From Candidatus Sulfidibacterium hydrothermale (GTDB taxonomy: Bacteria > Bacteroidota > Bacteroidia > Bacteroidales > F082), in contig NZ_CP083760.1 in the NCBI RefSeq assembly GCF_020149915.1, forward strand, positions 1,612,001-1,676,000: 64,000 nt of DNA, given 5' to 3'. Position numbers and translations under genes: made by a program. This document shows, piece after piece, positions 51,700 through 60,779 of the stretch (position 1 is its first letter; every line of letters begins with the position of its first letter). The notes beneath the pieces were generated by a model. The model was not told the DNA's origin. It ran no database searches and was given only the letters and a program-made list of their open reading frames with translations.

Positions 51700-53193
51700 T
51701 TATTGATGAATTAAAATATCGGTCAGTTTTTGCGGATTACCCGTGGCCAGGTACAGATTGCTCAGGGCCACATAGTATTCATAAAGCGTATGATAGGCTT
51801 CTATTTGAGCTTTTTCGTACAGCAGGCGCGCATCAATTACGTCGATGGATTTGGCCATGCCTTCGCGAAAACGCTTTTCGGTAATGACGTAGTTTCTTTT
51901 GGCCATGGCAATAGTGGGCTGCAGCTTATGATAACGGTCCTGCGTATTCAGTACCTGGCGGTACGATTTGTCCACCCACAGATTGATTTGTTGCCGGGTA
52001 TATTCTTCAGCAGCTTCCACTTCTTTGGCCAGATGCCGGGTAGCTTTCAGATCGTTGAATTTTTTGCCGCCGTGGAAAAGATTGATTTTAGCTTGTACAC
52101 CCAGGATAAAAGGCGGCTGGATAACCGGATACTTATCACGGAAAAGGCTGTAAGTACCCCATGCCCCGATTTGAGGCATGAATTCGGCCATTTCCAGGTT
52201 GTGTTTCTGTTTTACCATGTTTTTCTTTTCCTCAATCATTTGAAACACCGGCTGGGATGTTTTGGCTTCCGCCTGTAACTGACTCAGATTAAGCGGGCAT
52301 ACCTGAAAATGTAAAGTGTCGGTGACTTCAATATTGACATCCGGACGGAGGCCCATGCTGTTTTTCAATGCCATTTTGGCCAGTTCCAGCTTGTTTTCGT
52401 CGTCGGTTAAATCGCGTTGGGCGTTGGCTACCGCCACCTGTGCCCGCAGCCGGGTATAGGGCGGAATCAGACCGGCCTTGATGGCTTTTTCCGCATCGCG
52501 TTCGTGCCTTTTCATGCCGGCCACCACCTGTTTGCGTACATTGACCACCGCTTTTAACAGCACGATGGCATAATACCGGTCGATGGTTTCTTTAATGATC
52601 TCGTTTTCGGTTTTACGTAAATCTTCGTTGGAATAAGATAAATCGGCTTCGGCAAATTTTTTCCCGGCAATGATTTTTCCACCCGTAAAAATTGGCTGAA
52701 ACAGGGTGAAGTTCAGGTTGGGAAAATTTTGAGCGTCCATTTCCAGATTTACCGCCGGCAGTTTTTTTACGTTCGAAACCGTTTGTACCAGTATTTGCTG
52801 GGCAGTTGGCGAAAGCTGTAATCCTTTACCAATCATGTCGGCATAACCGATCATCATGTTGTCAACCGATGCCTTGAACATGTCCATGTTGATCTCAGCA
52901 TTCTGACTCAGCCAGGTAAATCCGCCGTTGACGTTTATCGTCGGGAAAAAATTGCCCATGGCTGATTTTTTCATGTATTTTTTCTGTTCCACCTTCTCGC
53001 GATACTGGCGGATGCGGGCGTTGTTTTGCAGGGCACTGTCGAGGGCTGCTGACAGGTTCAGCCTGACTGCCTGCTGCTGTGCCTTTGCTCCCGACGGCAA
53101 CAAAAGTACCGTTGCGGTTGCCAACAGAAAAACAATCCGGCCTTTCTTAAGACCGCGGACGGCTTGTAATACGATTGCTTTTTTGTTACTCAT
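51700..53193 (-). CDS. TolC-family outer-membrane efflux protein
   Basis: 497 residues, the full TolC length. Signal peptide about 20-38 (FLLATATVLLLPSGAKAQ), two homologous halves, each with long helices (IIKETIDRYYAIVLLKAVVNVRKQV and QQINLWVDKSYRQVLNTQDRY) and strands (NLNFTLFQPIFTGGKI, FILGVQAKINLFHGGKKF). It forms the outer-membrane exit duct for the HlyD/ABC-2 system downstream. Confidence 0.92.
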   Translation of the reverse strand: MSNKKAIVLQAVRGLKKGRIVFLLATATVLLLPSGAKAQQQAVRLNLSAALDSALQNNARIRQYREKVEQKKYMKKSAMGNFFPTINVNGGFTWLSQNAEINMDMFKASVDNMMIGYADMIGKGLQLSPTAQQILVQTVSNVKKLPAVNLEMDAQNFPNLNFTLFQPIFTGGKIIAGKKFAEADLSYSNEDLRKTENEIIKETIDRYYAIVLLKAVVNVRKQVVAGMKRHERDAEKAIKAGLIPPYTRLRAQVAVANAQRDLTDDENKLELAKMALKNSMGLRPDVNIEVTDTLHFQVCPLNLSQLQAEAKTSQPVFQMIEEKKNMVKQKHNLEMAEFMPQIGAWGTYSLFRDKYPVIQPPFILGVQAKINLFHGGKKFNDLKATRHLAKEVEAAEEYTRQQINLWVDKSYRQVLNTQDRYHKLQPTIAMAKRNYVITEKRFREGMAKSIDVIDARLLYEKAQIEAYHTLYEYYVALSNLYLATGNPQKLTDILIHQ

Positions 53194-53249
53194 GTTTTGT
53201 TTTTTTTATATCCGATTTCTGTTTTGTGCCTATCTTCGTTTTGCAGCGG

Positions 53250-53283
53250 CAAAAATAATACTTTTATAGTAAAATCTGACCAA
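53250..53283 (-). promoter_or_regulatory. Candidate promoter of the TolC/HlyD/ABC-2 operon
   Basis: On the minus strand TTG (53281-53283) lies 23 nt before TATTTTTG (53250-53257), which fits TAnnTTTG. The spacing is at the long end. The leader would be about 50 nt. Confidence 0.4.
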
Positions 53284-53652
53284 AAACGTTTAAAAGTTTA
53301 AAAATATAAATCCTGTTCTTTTTTGATGCTGTAAACAGTTATTAAGTACTCATTTATGAATTTGATATCCGACTTTGCTTCTGGTAAAATTTTTTCATGG
53401 TTTTCATCGGCGGTAAAAATAACAAAAAAATGACAGGTATGACATGCTGTTATTTTGGCTTTTGGCGATTTGTTTTTACTTAAAGATTTGTTTGTTCTAA
53501 ATTTTAATGAAATAATCCGCAGAATTTGGTTTTGATTTTTATTTTGAAAGCGCATTCCTGTTTTGATACGATACCATCAGGGTTTTGATGAAGGAAAAGG
53601 CTTTTGCCATATATTCATTATGATTTTTCCCTCCTCCAGAATGGTTTTACGG

Positions 53653-53734
53653 AATCCCAAAGGGATTCTATGTGATTAACCACGGGTTTCACCCGTGGGA
53701 TGAAAATAACGGGAAGCCGAACCCCAAAGGGGGG
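53653..53734 (+). repeat. Three-hairpin element, copy C
   Basis: Hairpin 1 AATCCCAAAGGGATT (53653-53667), 12-nt spacer, hairpin 2 CCACGGG/CCCGTGG (53680-53698), 21-nt spacer, hairpin 3 AACCCCAAAGGGGG (53720-53734). It is closest to copy B2 in hairpin 2, with paired changes (ACTGG/CCAGT against ACGGG/CCCGT). Confidence 0.78.
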
Positions 53735-53825
53735 CAATGATTTAAACCGGAAAAATTTCTATTCGACAAATATATTTTCAGGTTCTTTATTGTCAGGTAT
53801 ATACCATTTTGTTCTTCATTTTCTT

Positions 53826-53850
53826 GTTCCTTTATTGTCTCGCCAGGAAA
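53826..53850. repeat. Degenerate copy of the palindromic repeat head
   Basis: About 20 of 25 positions match 38892-38916 (GTTCCTTT-TTGTCT core), but the second arm has diverged, so the hairpin is mostly lost. A GACGCA sequence follows at a similar distance in both copies. Confidence 0.45.
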
Positions 53851-54116
53851 CCCCGCCTGAATGACGCAGCCGGGCAGGCCGGCCCGTTTCGGGAGGCCCC
53901 CACAATGGGTATCTTTTTTCGAACATTATCTTTTAGTAATTGCACATCATGAATGCAGCGGAAATGGGCAATAAAACAAAGATATTTTCAGTACATTTAA
54001 AATAGGAATTAGCCATTTTGAATAGTTGTTTTTATCTGTCGATAAAACAGTTCGTTAAGCATTTCAATTTTTTTCTATATTTAAACCCAAAATTTTCCCT
54101 GATTAAAACATTGTAT

Positions 54117-55652
54117 ATGAAATTGAGTTTAAGTGGGTTGCGGATTTTTCTTGTTTCCGCAATGGGGTTGTTGTTATCTTCAGCTTACGGACAAATCGGA
54201 CTTTTTATGCGGTCGGATTATGATTTAAAAGGTCCGGTAAGGCTTTATAAACAAGTAGAATATAAGGATTTTCAGCCTAAATTTGAACATTATGAGCCGA
54301 AAAGTGTAAAAATTTTGAACTGGTATTTGTGTGACAAGGAAGGCCGGGTTCTTTTTGAACAGGCTCCGGAAAACGATACCAGCAAATTTTATGATAGGTA
54401 TTTGCATCATTACAAAAATAACCGGGTGGATATCGGACTTAATATGCCTATTGACTCGGACGGTGTCAGCCGTTTGCATAAGAAGCTTTCGCCTGCAATG
54501 TGGTTATACAAGTATCCGGACAATTATACCCTTAAGCGGTACGATTATGATGACAATGAATTGATGGAAATTGAAAAATACAATCATCAGAACCTGGTAG
54601 TGGAAGATTTTTTCCGGCCCAATAATGAGAAACGCGGCTACCGTTATACATGGAAATATGATGACAACGGAAATCTTATAGAAAAAGATCACTACAATGC
54701 TACAGGAAAACATTTAAGCCGAGAAATATGGAAAAGAGATGCCGCCGGTCACACACTGCAGTATCTCCAATACGATTCTACCGGGCGGTTGACTAAAAAA
54801 TCGGTGCATGCATACAACCGTGCCGCTCGCGAAGTGCAGGAAGTGGTTTATCGTGGTGACGGTTCGGTTATCTGGGGCGATACCTCTATTTACCTGCACG
54901 ACACCCTGCTTACGGCTTACATTCAGTATGGAGCCGACAAAAATATTGTAGATTCTTATCTAAAACTGAAGTATGATGATCAAAACCGATTGATACGCAA
55001 AGATTATGTCGTGTTAGGCGGGAAACCGCAGAACGGAAATTACACGCTTTTAATGTATGATAAAAACGGAAACCTTACCGTTCGGTTGTATTACGACAGT
55101 AGCCGGCTGATAGAAAAATCGGTACGGTCAGACTTTGTGGGGACAGTTTACCAAAAGTCTGTACGTGAAAGTTATGATGAAAATGGCGGGGTAAAAGCCA
55201 TCAAAATCTGGAAAATGGATCAATACGGAAATGAACGCTCTTTTGAACATTACCAATATGAAACAAAATTTGGCGAAAGGGTTAAAATTCCGGTGGAAAA
55301 GCGTACAGCTCAAATTACATATTATGATAAAGATACCCCGGAGGTTGGGGTAAAACTGTTGATGGAGCGGAAAAAGAAAAAGGATATACTGAATATTGAT
55401 TTGCTGCATACGGAAGGACACATCATTTTTTATTCAAAGGAGTATGGTGGAAAGCCTTTTGTTACCTCAAACCGGGTGGTAGGACTTTCTGTTCCTTATT
55501 CCTTTCTGTCGGATTATTATCCCTATTTTATAGTGCAAAACAGGCAGGATAATGAATATTACCTGTTTCCGTTGCCTCCAAAAAGTGCAATAGAAAAAAA
55601 GACGGCAAAAATCGGTGTGAAAAATTTAAAGAAAGTGCTTCACAAAAAGTAA
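54117..55652 (+). CDS. Secreted YD-repeat-like protein of unknown function
   Basis: 511 residues from the ATG at 54117, which gives a clean signal peptide (LSGLRIFLVSAMGLLLSSAYGQ); the longer frame from 54018 is rejected. The body contains repeats of the type YDDNGNLIEKDHYNATGK, YDSTGRLTKKSVHAYN, YDDQNRLIRKDYVV and YDKNGNLTVRLYY, as in RHS/YD-repeat and wapA-type proteins, but it lacks an RHS core or a toxin end. The C-terminal 100 residues are a separate basic region. It lies alone between the TolC operon and the partner-switch operon, convergent with the latter. Confidence 0.82.
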   Translation: MKLSLSGLRIFLVSAMGLLLSSAYGQIGLFMRSDYDLKGPVRLYKQVEYKDFQPKFEHYEPKSVKILNWYLCDKEGRVLFEQAPENDTSKFYDRYLHHYKNNRVDIGLNMPIDSDGVSRLHKKLSPAMWLYKYPDNYTLKRYDYDDNELMEIEKYNHQNLVVEDFFRPNNEKRGYRYTWKYDDNGNLIEKDHYNATGKHLSREIWKRDAAGHTLQYLQYDSTGRLTKKSVHAYNRAAREVQEVVYRGDGSVIWGDTSIYLHDTLLTAYIQYGADKNIVDSYLKLKYDDQNRLIRKDYVVLGGKPQNGNYTLLMYDKNGNLTVRLYYDSSRLIEKSVRSDFVGTVYQKSVRESYDENGGVKAIKIWKMDQYGNERSFEHYQYETKFGERVKIPVEKRTAQITYYDKDTPEVGVKLLMERKKKKDILNIDLLHTEGHIIFYSKEYGGKPFVTSNRVVGLSVPYSFLSDYYPYFIVQNRQDNEYYLFPLPPKSAIEKKTAKIGVKNLKKVLHKK

Positions 55653-55665
55653 TCCGTCTGGCTAT

Positions 55666-57408
55666 TTATATTTTCACCACAACGATAGTCAGGTCGTCGC
55701 TTTGTTCCTGTCCGTCAACAAAAGCCCGGATGTCTTTTATCAGTTTGTCTTTAATGGCAGTGGCATTCAATGTTTGAATATTTTGTAATGAGCGGGCAAT
55801 TCGTTCGGTTCCGAATAATTCCTTCCGGGCATTTTCGGCTTCACTAACTCCGTCGCTAAAAGCTACGATGGTTGTATTTTCCCCTAGTGTAATCTGGCTG
55901 TTTTGGTACGTTTGTTCTTTAAAAACCGCTATGGGCGGGGCAAAAACTGTTACCGGTGAAAATACGGCTCCGTTTGTGTTGATGATAAATGGCGGGTGCC
56001 CGGCCACAGAAAATGTCAGTTCTCTGGTTTTCAGGTCGATCATGCCGACAATCATAGTGGCAAACATACCGGTAGTAATAATTTCCGATAGTTTCCGGTT
56101 CACTTTGTCGAGTACAAATGCCGGGTTGCATTTTTCGTCAATGGCATCTTCAATAAGCATTTGCGATGCCATCATGAACAGCGAAGCCGGAACGCCTTTT
56201 CCGGAAACATCGCCGACATAAAAAATAATTTTTTCTCCTATCGTTTTATAACCGTAAAAGTCGCCGCCCACTTCCCGGGCCGGAATCATTACGCCACTGA
56301 GTTCAAATTTTTGTCCTTCCACCTCTCTTTTTTTCGGAAGAAACTGTTGCTGAATCCGGCTGGCCAGCATAAATTCGTTTTTGATGCGTTCTTCGCGGGC
56401 CACGTTTTTTTTCAACTGGTTTGATACAATGGTAACCATGATTAAAATCAGTAAGATACCGGCAGCTGTGATAAACAACAGGTTGGTTTTTAGCTGTTTT
56501 AATGGTTTGAATAAGGTGCTGTTTTTCAGAATGATACCGATAGACCAATCGGTTTGTTTTATGTACATGGTGTACAGGGTGTATTTTCCGTCGGGCAGGT
56601 AAATGCTGTACACTCCCGATTTGCCGTTGACCATGTCGTGGGCCGCTTTTTTCAGCTCTTTCGAACCGATGTAATTGGCATATTTAAAAATGGTTTGTTT
56701 CAGGTTAAAACGCTGGTTAGGATGCGAAAGCAGAAAGCCTGTTTTGGAAACCAGAAAAATATGTCCCGATTTGTTTTTGGCCAGTTGCTGTATTTCGCGC
56801 GACAGGGTGTTCAGTTCCACATCGGCGGTTACCACGCCCAGGAAGTGTTTTTTCAGGTCGAAGACAGGATATGAGTAGGTACTCATATATACTTCGCCGC
56901 CGCCTTTGTCAAAATAAGGCTCGCTCCACGAGGGTTTTAATGTTTGTTTTACTTTGTAGTACCAGGCATAATGCAGATAGTCATATTCCGGGAGCATCAG
57001 CCATTTTTCGCGGATAGAATCGTGGTTGCGGTAAAAATATTTGCAATAGCGTTTTTTTAGCGGACCGGTGGGTTCCAAAGCAAGGGCCGAACCGAATACC
57101 TGCGGATTTTTTCGTACGTTTTCTTTTAAAAAAGGGAGTACTTTCCGGTAATTTTCCGGATCGGAAGTAATCATGTAAGCCGCTTTTATGGTAAAAGCAC
57201 TGGTGCTGTCCAAAAAACTTTCTATTTTGTTTAATGTACTGATGTTAATGAGTTTAGCCTGCCTGAACTCAGACCGGGTAAGTTCGTTGGTAACAAAATC
57301 CTGTACAAGATACAACGAGCCCAGAAACATCGGAATGGTGATCACCACGATGTAAAAAACAATTTTCCGCTGGATGTTTTTGATTTTAAAGGGTGATTTG
57401 GATAACAT
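55666..57408 (-). CDS. SpoIIE-type serine phosphatase with Cache-like sensor
   Basis: 580 residues. Membrane helix about 13-33, a dCache-type extracytoplasmic domain about 36-310 (WYYKVKQTLKPSWSEPYFDKGGGEVYMSTYSYPV), second helix about 315-338, then a PP2C/SpoIIE domain: REVGGDFYGYK, VGDVSGKGVPASLFMMAS, VAFSDGVSEAENARKELFG and the final SDDLTIVVVKI, all with the metal-binding Asp residues. It should dephosphorylate a STAS anti-sigma-factor antagonist when a ligand binds. Its start overlaps the end of the kinase gene by 23 nt. Confidence 0.93.
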   Translation of the reverse strand: MLSKSPFKIKNIQRKIVFYIVVITIPMFLGSLYLVQDFVTNELTRSEFRQAKLINISTLNKIESFLDSTSAFTIKAAYMITSDPENYRKVLPFLKENVRKNPQVFGSALALEPTGPLKKRYCKYFYRNHDSIREKWLMLPEYDYLHYAWYYKVKQTLKPSWSEPYFDKGGGEVYMSTYSYPVFDLKKHFLGVVTADVELNTLSREIQQLAKNKSGHIFLVSKTGFLLSHPNQRFNLKQTIFKYANYIGSKELKKAAHDMVNGKSGVYSIYLPDGKYTLYTMYIKQTDWSIGIILKNSTLFKPLKQLKTNLLFITAAGILLILIMVTIVSNQLKKNVAREERIKNEFMLASRIQQQFLPKKREVEGQKFELSGVMIPAREVGGDFYGYKTIGEKIIFYVGDVSGKGVPASLFMMASQMLIEDAIDEKCNPAFVLDKVNRKLSEIITTGMFATMIVGMIDLKTRELTFSVAGHPPFIINTNGAVFSPVTVFAPPIAVFKEQTYQNSQITLGENTTIVAFSDGVSEAENARKELFGTERIARSLQNIQTLNATAIKDKLIKDIRAFVDGQEQSDDLTIVVVKI

Positions 57409-57760
57409 TGAGCGATTGTTTTGGATCGTAATGATAATGTATTTTTTTTGCCAGCGAATTGACCAGCAGCAATCCCAGACCCCCGTATTCCATTTCTTCC
57501 ACCGGCTTGTTTTTCTTTTCCGGAACGACGGACGGATTAAATTCGTCTGCCTGATAGCCGATACGGATGAGTGTAAGACCGTTTTCCTGCGAAAGATTTA
57601 AATGATAGCTGGTGGCAGTGGTGTGTTTGAGCAGGTTTATAATCAGCTCCTCACACACCAGCCGGATGTTGTAACACACCGTTTCGGGCAGGTGGTGCTT
57701 TTGGCAATGTTTGTCGATTTCGGCAAAAGCATCGTCGAGCGTATGCAGGTTAAAGTCCAT
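57386..57760 (-). CDS. RsbW-like anti-sigma-factor kinase (GHKL ATPase)
   Basis: 124 residues from the ATG at 57758-57760; a longer frame (to 57883) would run deep into the STAS gene and is rejected. N-box VCEELIINLLKH with N42, and G-box YGGLGLLLVNSL. This is the HATPase_c_2 type that phosphorylates STAS antagonists. The first ATP-lid Asp motif (IRIGYQADEFNP) is short. It sits 8 nt after the STAS gene. There is no sigma-factor gene in the window to which it would bind. Confidence 0.88.
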   Translation of the reverse strand: MDFNLHTLDDAFAEIDKHCQKHHLPETVCYNIRLVCEELIINLLKHTTATSYHLNLSQENGLTLIRIGYQADEFNPSVVPEKKNKPVEEMEYGGLGLLLVNSLAKKIHYHYDPKQSLNVIQITL

Positions 57761-57768
57761 CACGTGAG

Positions 57769-58068
57769 TTATTCCGCTTTCAAAAAAGTTAAAAAGCCGG
57801 AAAGTCTGAAAATTTCCAGCACGTTGCCTTTGGCCCCGTGAAGATATGTTTCTTTTCCGGCGGCTTTGGCAGCCTTGGCACATTTTAAAACCACCTGCAA
57901 TCCGGCACTGCTGATGTATTCCATCCGGCTGACATCCAGCATGATATCTTTGTCTAAGTTTTCCAGCTCTTTACCTATTTTCTCAGCGGTTTGTTCTGCA
58001 TTGGTGGCATCTAAACGCTTGCCGAACTTAATGACCAGTTGTTCGTTTTTTTCAATTTCTACCATCAC
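57769..58068 (-). CDS. STAS-domain anti-sigma-factor antagonist
   Basis: 99 residues (GTG start at 58066-58068; an ATG directly follows at 58063-58065 and is equally possible). The whole protein is a STAS fold: ending IMLDVSRMEYISSAGLQVVLKCAKAAK with the target Ser at S54 (in SSAGL). RsbW-type kinase and SpoIIE phosphatase would switch it between states. Its start overlaps the stop of the LuxC-PaaK gene (GTGA/TGATG), which implies translational coupling to that enzyme. Confidence 0.92.
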   Translation of the reverse strand: MMVEIEKNEQLVIKFGKRLDATNAEQTAEKIGKELENLDKDIMLDVSRMEYISSAGLQVVLKCAKAAKAAGKETYLHGAKGNVLEIFRLSGFLTFLKAE

Positions 58069-60767
58069 GCAAGTTTTCTTTCGTCTTTTATCAAAACTAT
58101 TTTTCCTGTTTTCGGATTTCTCGGCAGTGTATTGGGTTTAACAATATGTACCGTTACATCGTGTATCAGTTTATTGTTGACCATTACGAGTAATTCCTTT
58201 GAAAGTTTCAAAATGGCGTCTCTTACCTCTTTCGCAATGTCTTCAAAGGTATCTTGTTTGGCTTCGATAATCACGTCCAAGGCGTCTTTTCCTTTTTCGA
58301 GTTTTACAACCATCTGGAAATGAGAGCTAAGTGAATCGAACGGATAAATGGCCTTGGCAATGACATCGGGGGTGATGTTTCCGCCGCCGATGATGACAAT
58401 GTCGTCGCTGCGGCCAAGCAGTTCCAATACCCGTGTTTTACGACCACATTTGCAATCCATTTCCACCCAGCGACACAGGTCGCCCACTTCGTAGCGGATG
58501 GTCGGCAAAAGGGTGCGTTGCAGGTTGGTAACCACAATTTTCCCCACTTCGCCCGGTTTTACGGGTTCGTTGGTTTCGGGGTCGAGTATTTCCACATAGT
58601 GGAGATCTTCGTGTACATGATGCAGCGACGTACCCACAAGATGTTCGCACTGGTAGCCAATAGCGCCGGTATCGTTGGTGGTGTATCCGGTGGACGCAAT
58701 GATTTTTACCCCGAGAATTTTTTTCAGATATTCGCGTGACTCTTTAAAAAGATGCTCGCCACCCACCGAAACTTTTTCGATTTTCAGGTCGATGTGATGG
58801 GTTTGCACGTATTCGGCCAGCGATAACAGTACCGACGGAATGGTAATGATGGCATTGGCTTTAAAATTGATCAGATTCTGCACGATGGTTTCCATGGGAT
58901 GGTTTCCGCCAATGGGCAAAATGGTGCAGCCGGTGTGTTCCAGCGCCTGATTGAAAGATACAAACGAAGCCCACATGTTGCCGGCAAACAACAGGTTGGC
59001 CACCCGGTCGTTTTTGTTGAAAACTGATAATAACAGCCCTTTGCCAAGCCGTACGGTGTTAAAGTGCTGTTCTTCGGCGGTACGATACACACTTTTGGGT
59101 TTGCCGGTGGTGCCTCCGCTTGAGAAAATGTAACCTCCTTTTATTTCATCGGTTAGCAAGCCTTCGCCGGCCGGCGGCAGGTAGGTTTTGTAATCTTCGC
59201 CGGTTAAAAGCGGCAGTTTTCTGAAACTTTCAAAACTGTCGAAGGTGATGCCTTTGTATCGTTTGGAAAGCAGTGGCGATTTGTCGCGGACAATGTCCAC
59301 CACTCGTTTCAGCCGTTGCAGGGTCAGGGCATCTCTTTCTTCGTCGGGAAGAAAATCGAAACCGTCGTTGGTGGGGTCGTACTTTTTCCATAAACCTTCG
59401 ATTGACCAGCCGCCTTCGAGATGGTTGCGACCCAGCGATACCCAGCGAACCAGTTCGGCAATCCCTTTGGAACCATCGTGGGGAGTGCCGTGTTTCCGTA
59501 CGGCCATGCGCCCGATTTCCACAAAACGGTCGGCACCGGCAAGAGCCAGTTGACGGGCCAGCTCTTTGGCTCTTTCGTCGTCGGCCAAAATAGAAACTGT
59601 TTGGATATACTGGCCCATGGGTTCCACAATCTGAATCACTTCGTCGAGTGTATCGACGGGTTTGACAAAAATAGTCCGGTTGTGACACGAAATCTGGAAC
59701 TCTTTGGAAGTTTGATAAACCACAGTGGCAAGGCCGTTTTTACAGAAATAATAATCGTCTTCACCAAACGCTTTGTTTACTTTGGCCAGCTCGCGCACTT
59801 TGGTAATTTCCACGGCTTCGTCTTCATACACTACACCTTGTGGGATTTTTTCGGCCCATTTGTCCATGGCTTTTCCAATGGCTGTCATCATGGCGTGCGC
59901 TTCTTCTTTGCCTTCCACATAAACGGTGTGCGGTGACGAGCAGGCCGACTGTTCCCACATGATGGCATCGCGGGCAATCAGGCGGGCAGCTTCGTCCATG
60001 CCTTTTTTCATCAGCTCGTTTTTGTCCACCATTACAAAACTGTATTTGGGGCCGTATTCGATAAGTTTGCAGTGCAGTCCCAGGTTTTTTCGGTACGACC
60101 GGATGGTGTCGGCGCCGCCGTATGCAACAATGGCATCACACTGTTGTTTCAGGATGTTTTCAATACTTTCGGTGCCGCCTTTCCAGTTGATAAGTGCCAT
60201 GGCTTTGTGTAACAGTCCGGTGTGGTCGAAATCGCGCAGGCTTTTAGCGAAAAGTACCGGGAAAACGGGGTCAACAGTGGACATTTTCATGATGTTGACG
60301 TTTTTGCTGACAAGCCCCTGAATCAGGCTGTCCACGCCGCCGACAAACACATTGCCGGCCGAAACATGGGTAATTACGCCGAGTGGTTCGGTTTTGATGT
60401 ATCCTTTAAAATAGGGATTGTAAGTCCACTGGTTCAGATAATCTTTGTCGCCCAAATCTGCATTCAGGCGTGTCAGCATGCCGTCGCGACTTAAAAGCGA
60501 GCACATGGTTTTGATGCCTTCGGCAATCATCTCTTTACTGAAGCCGATGCGCGGGGGCAAAAATTCAAGGGCGGTTTTCCGGTAAGGATAATCTTCGTTT
60601 CGCCAGGCGTCGGCTACTTTGTCAAAGATTTCGATAATGGTGTCCACCTTTAGCTGAGCCACTTCTTTTTTCATTTTTTTGGCCCGGCTGACAATGTCGT
60701 GTACCTCTTGTTCGGTAACCTGGTCGGTTTTTACTATTTCACCGAAAATATAAAATTCCATGCTCAT
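58065..60767 (-). CDS. Fusion of LuxC-type acyl-CoA reductase and PaaK-like adenylating enzyme
   Basis: 900 residues. Residues 1-460 are LuxC-like (fatty-acid/acyl-CoA reductase): GVITHVSAGNVFVGGVDSL, and a probable catalytic Cys276 in WEQSACSSPHTVYV. Residues 480-900 resemble phenylacetate-CoA ligase/CapK: SSGGTTGKPK (549-558), ASTGYTTNDTGAIGYQCE, GEVGKIVVTNLQRTLLPTIRYEVGDL and CKCGRKTRVLELLGR. A strong AGGAGG ribosome site lies 8 nt before the ATG. It would reduce an activated acyl group to an aldehyde. Such fusion is unusual; separate LuxC and LuxE are typical. Confidence 0.9.
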   Translation of the reverse strand: MSMEFYIFGEIVKTDQVTEQEVHDIVSRAKKMKKEVAQLKVDTIIEIFDKVADAWRNEDYPYRKTALEFLPPRIGFSKEMIAEGIKTMCSLLSRDGMLTRLNADLGDKDYLNQWTYNPYFKGYIKTEPLGVITHVSAGNVFVGGVDSLIQGLVSKNVNIMKMSTVDPVFPVLFAKSLRDFDHTGLLHKAMALINWKGGTESIENILKQQCDAIVAYGGADTIRSYRKNLGLHCKLIEYGPKYSFVMVDKNELMKKGMDEAARLIARDAIMWEQSACSSPHTVYVEGKEEAHAMMTAIGKAMDKWAEKIPQGVVYEDEAVEITKVRELAKVNKAFGEDDYYFCKNGLATVVYQTSKEFQISCHNRTIFVKPVDTLDEVIQIVEPMGQYIQTVSILADDERAKELARQLALAGADRFVEIGRMAVRKHGTPHDGSKGIAELVRWVSLGRNHLEGGWSIEGLWKKYDPTNDGFDFLPDEERDALTLQRLKRVVDIVRDKSPLLSKRYKGITFDSFESFRKLPLLTGEDYKTYLPPAGEGLLTDEIKGGYIFSSGGTTGKPKSVYRTAEEQHFNTVRLGKGLLLSVFNKNDRVANLLFAGNMWASFVSFNQALEHTGCTILPIGGNHPMETIVQNLINFKANAIITIPSVLLSLAEYVQTHHIDLKIEKVSVGGEHLFKESREYLKKILGVKIIASTGYTTNDTGAIGYQCEHLVGTSLHHVHEDLHYVEILDPETNEPVKPGEVGKIVVTNLQRTLLPTIRYEVGDLCRWVEMDCKCGRKTRVLELLGRSDDIVIIGGGNITPDVIAKAIYPFDSLSSHFQMVVKLEKGKDALDVIIEAKQDTFEDIAKEVRDAILKLSKELLVMVNNKLIHDVTVHIVKPNTLPRNPKTGKIVLIKDERKLA

Positions 60768-60779
60768 TTTTCTGCCTCC

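Larger units (their letters stand above)
53284..54116. other. Gene-free stretch with repeats
   Basis: No credible gene. A minus-strand frame at 53298-53555 gives an 85-residue Lys/Ser-rich product without family features and is not called. The stretch holds hairpin element C (53653-53734), a degenerate copy of the palindromic repeat (53826-53850) and a short GC-rich tail (53845-53905) including the CCCGTTTCGGG palindrome. Confidence 0.6.

Noticed and set aside
53298-53555. Minus-strand open frame of 85 codons
   Set aside because: Low-complexity Lys/Asn/Ile-rich product, no homology pattern, inside a gene-free repeat region.
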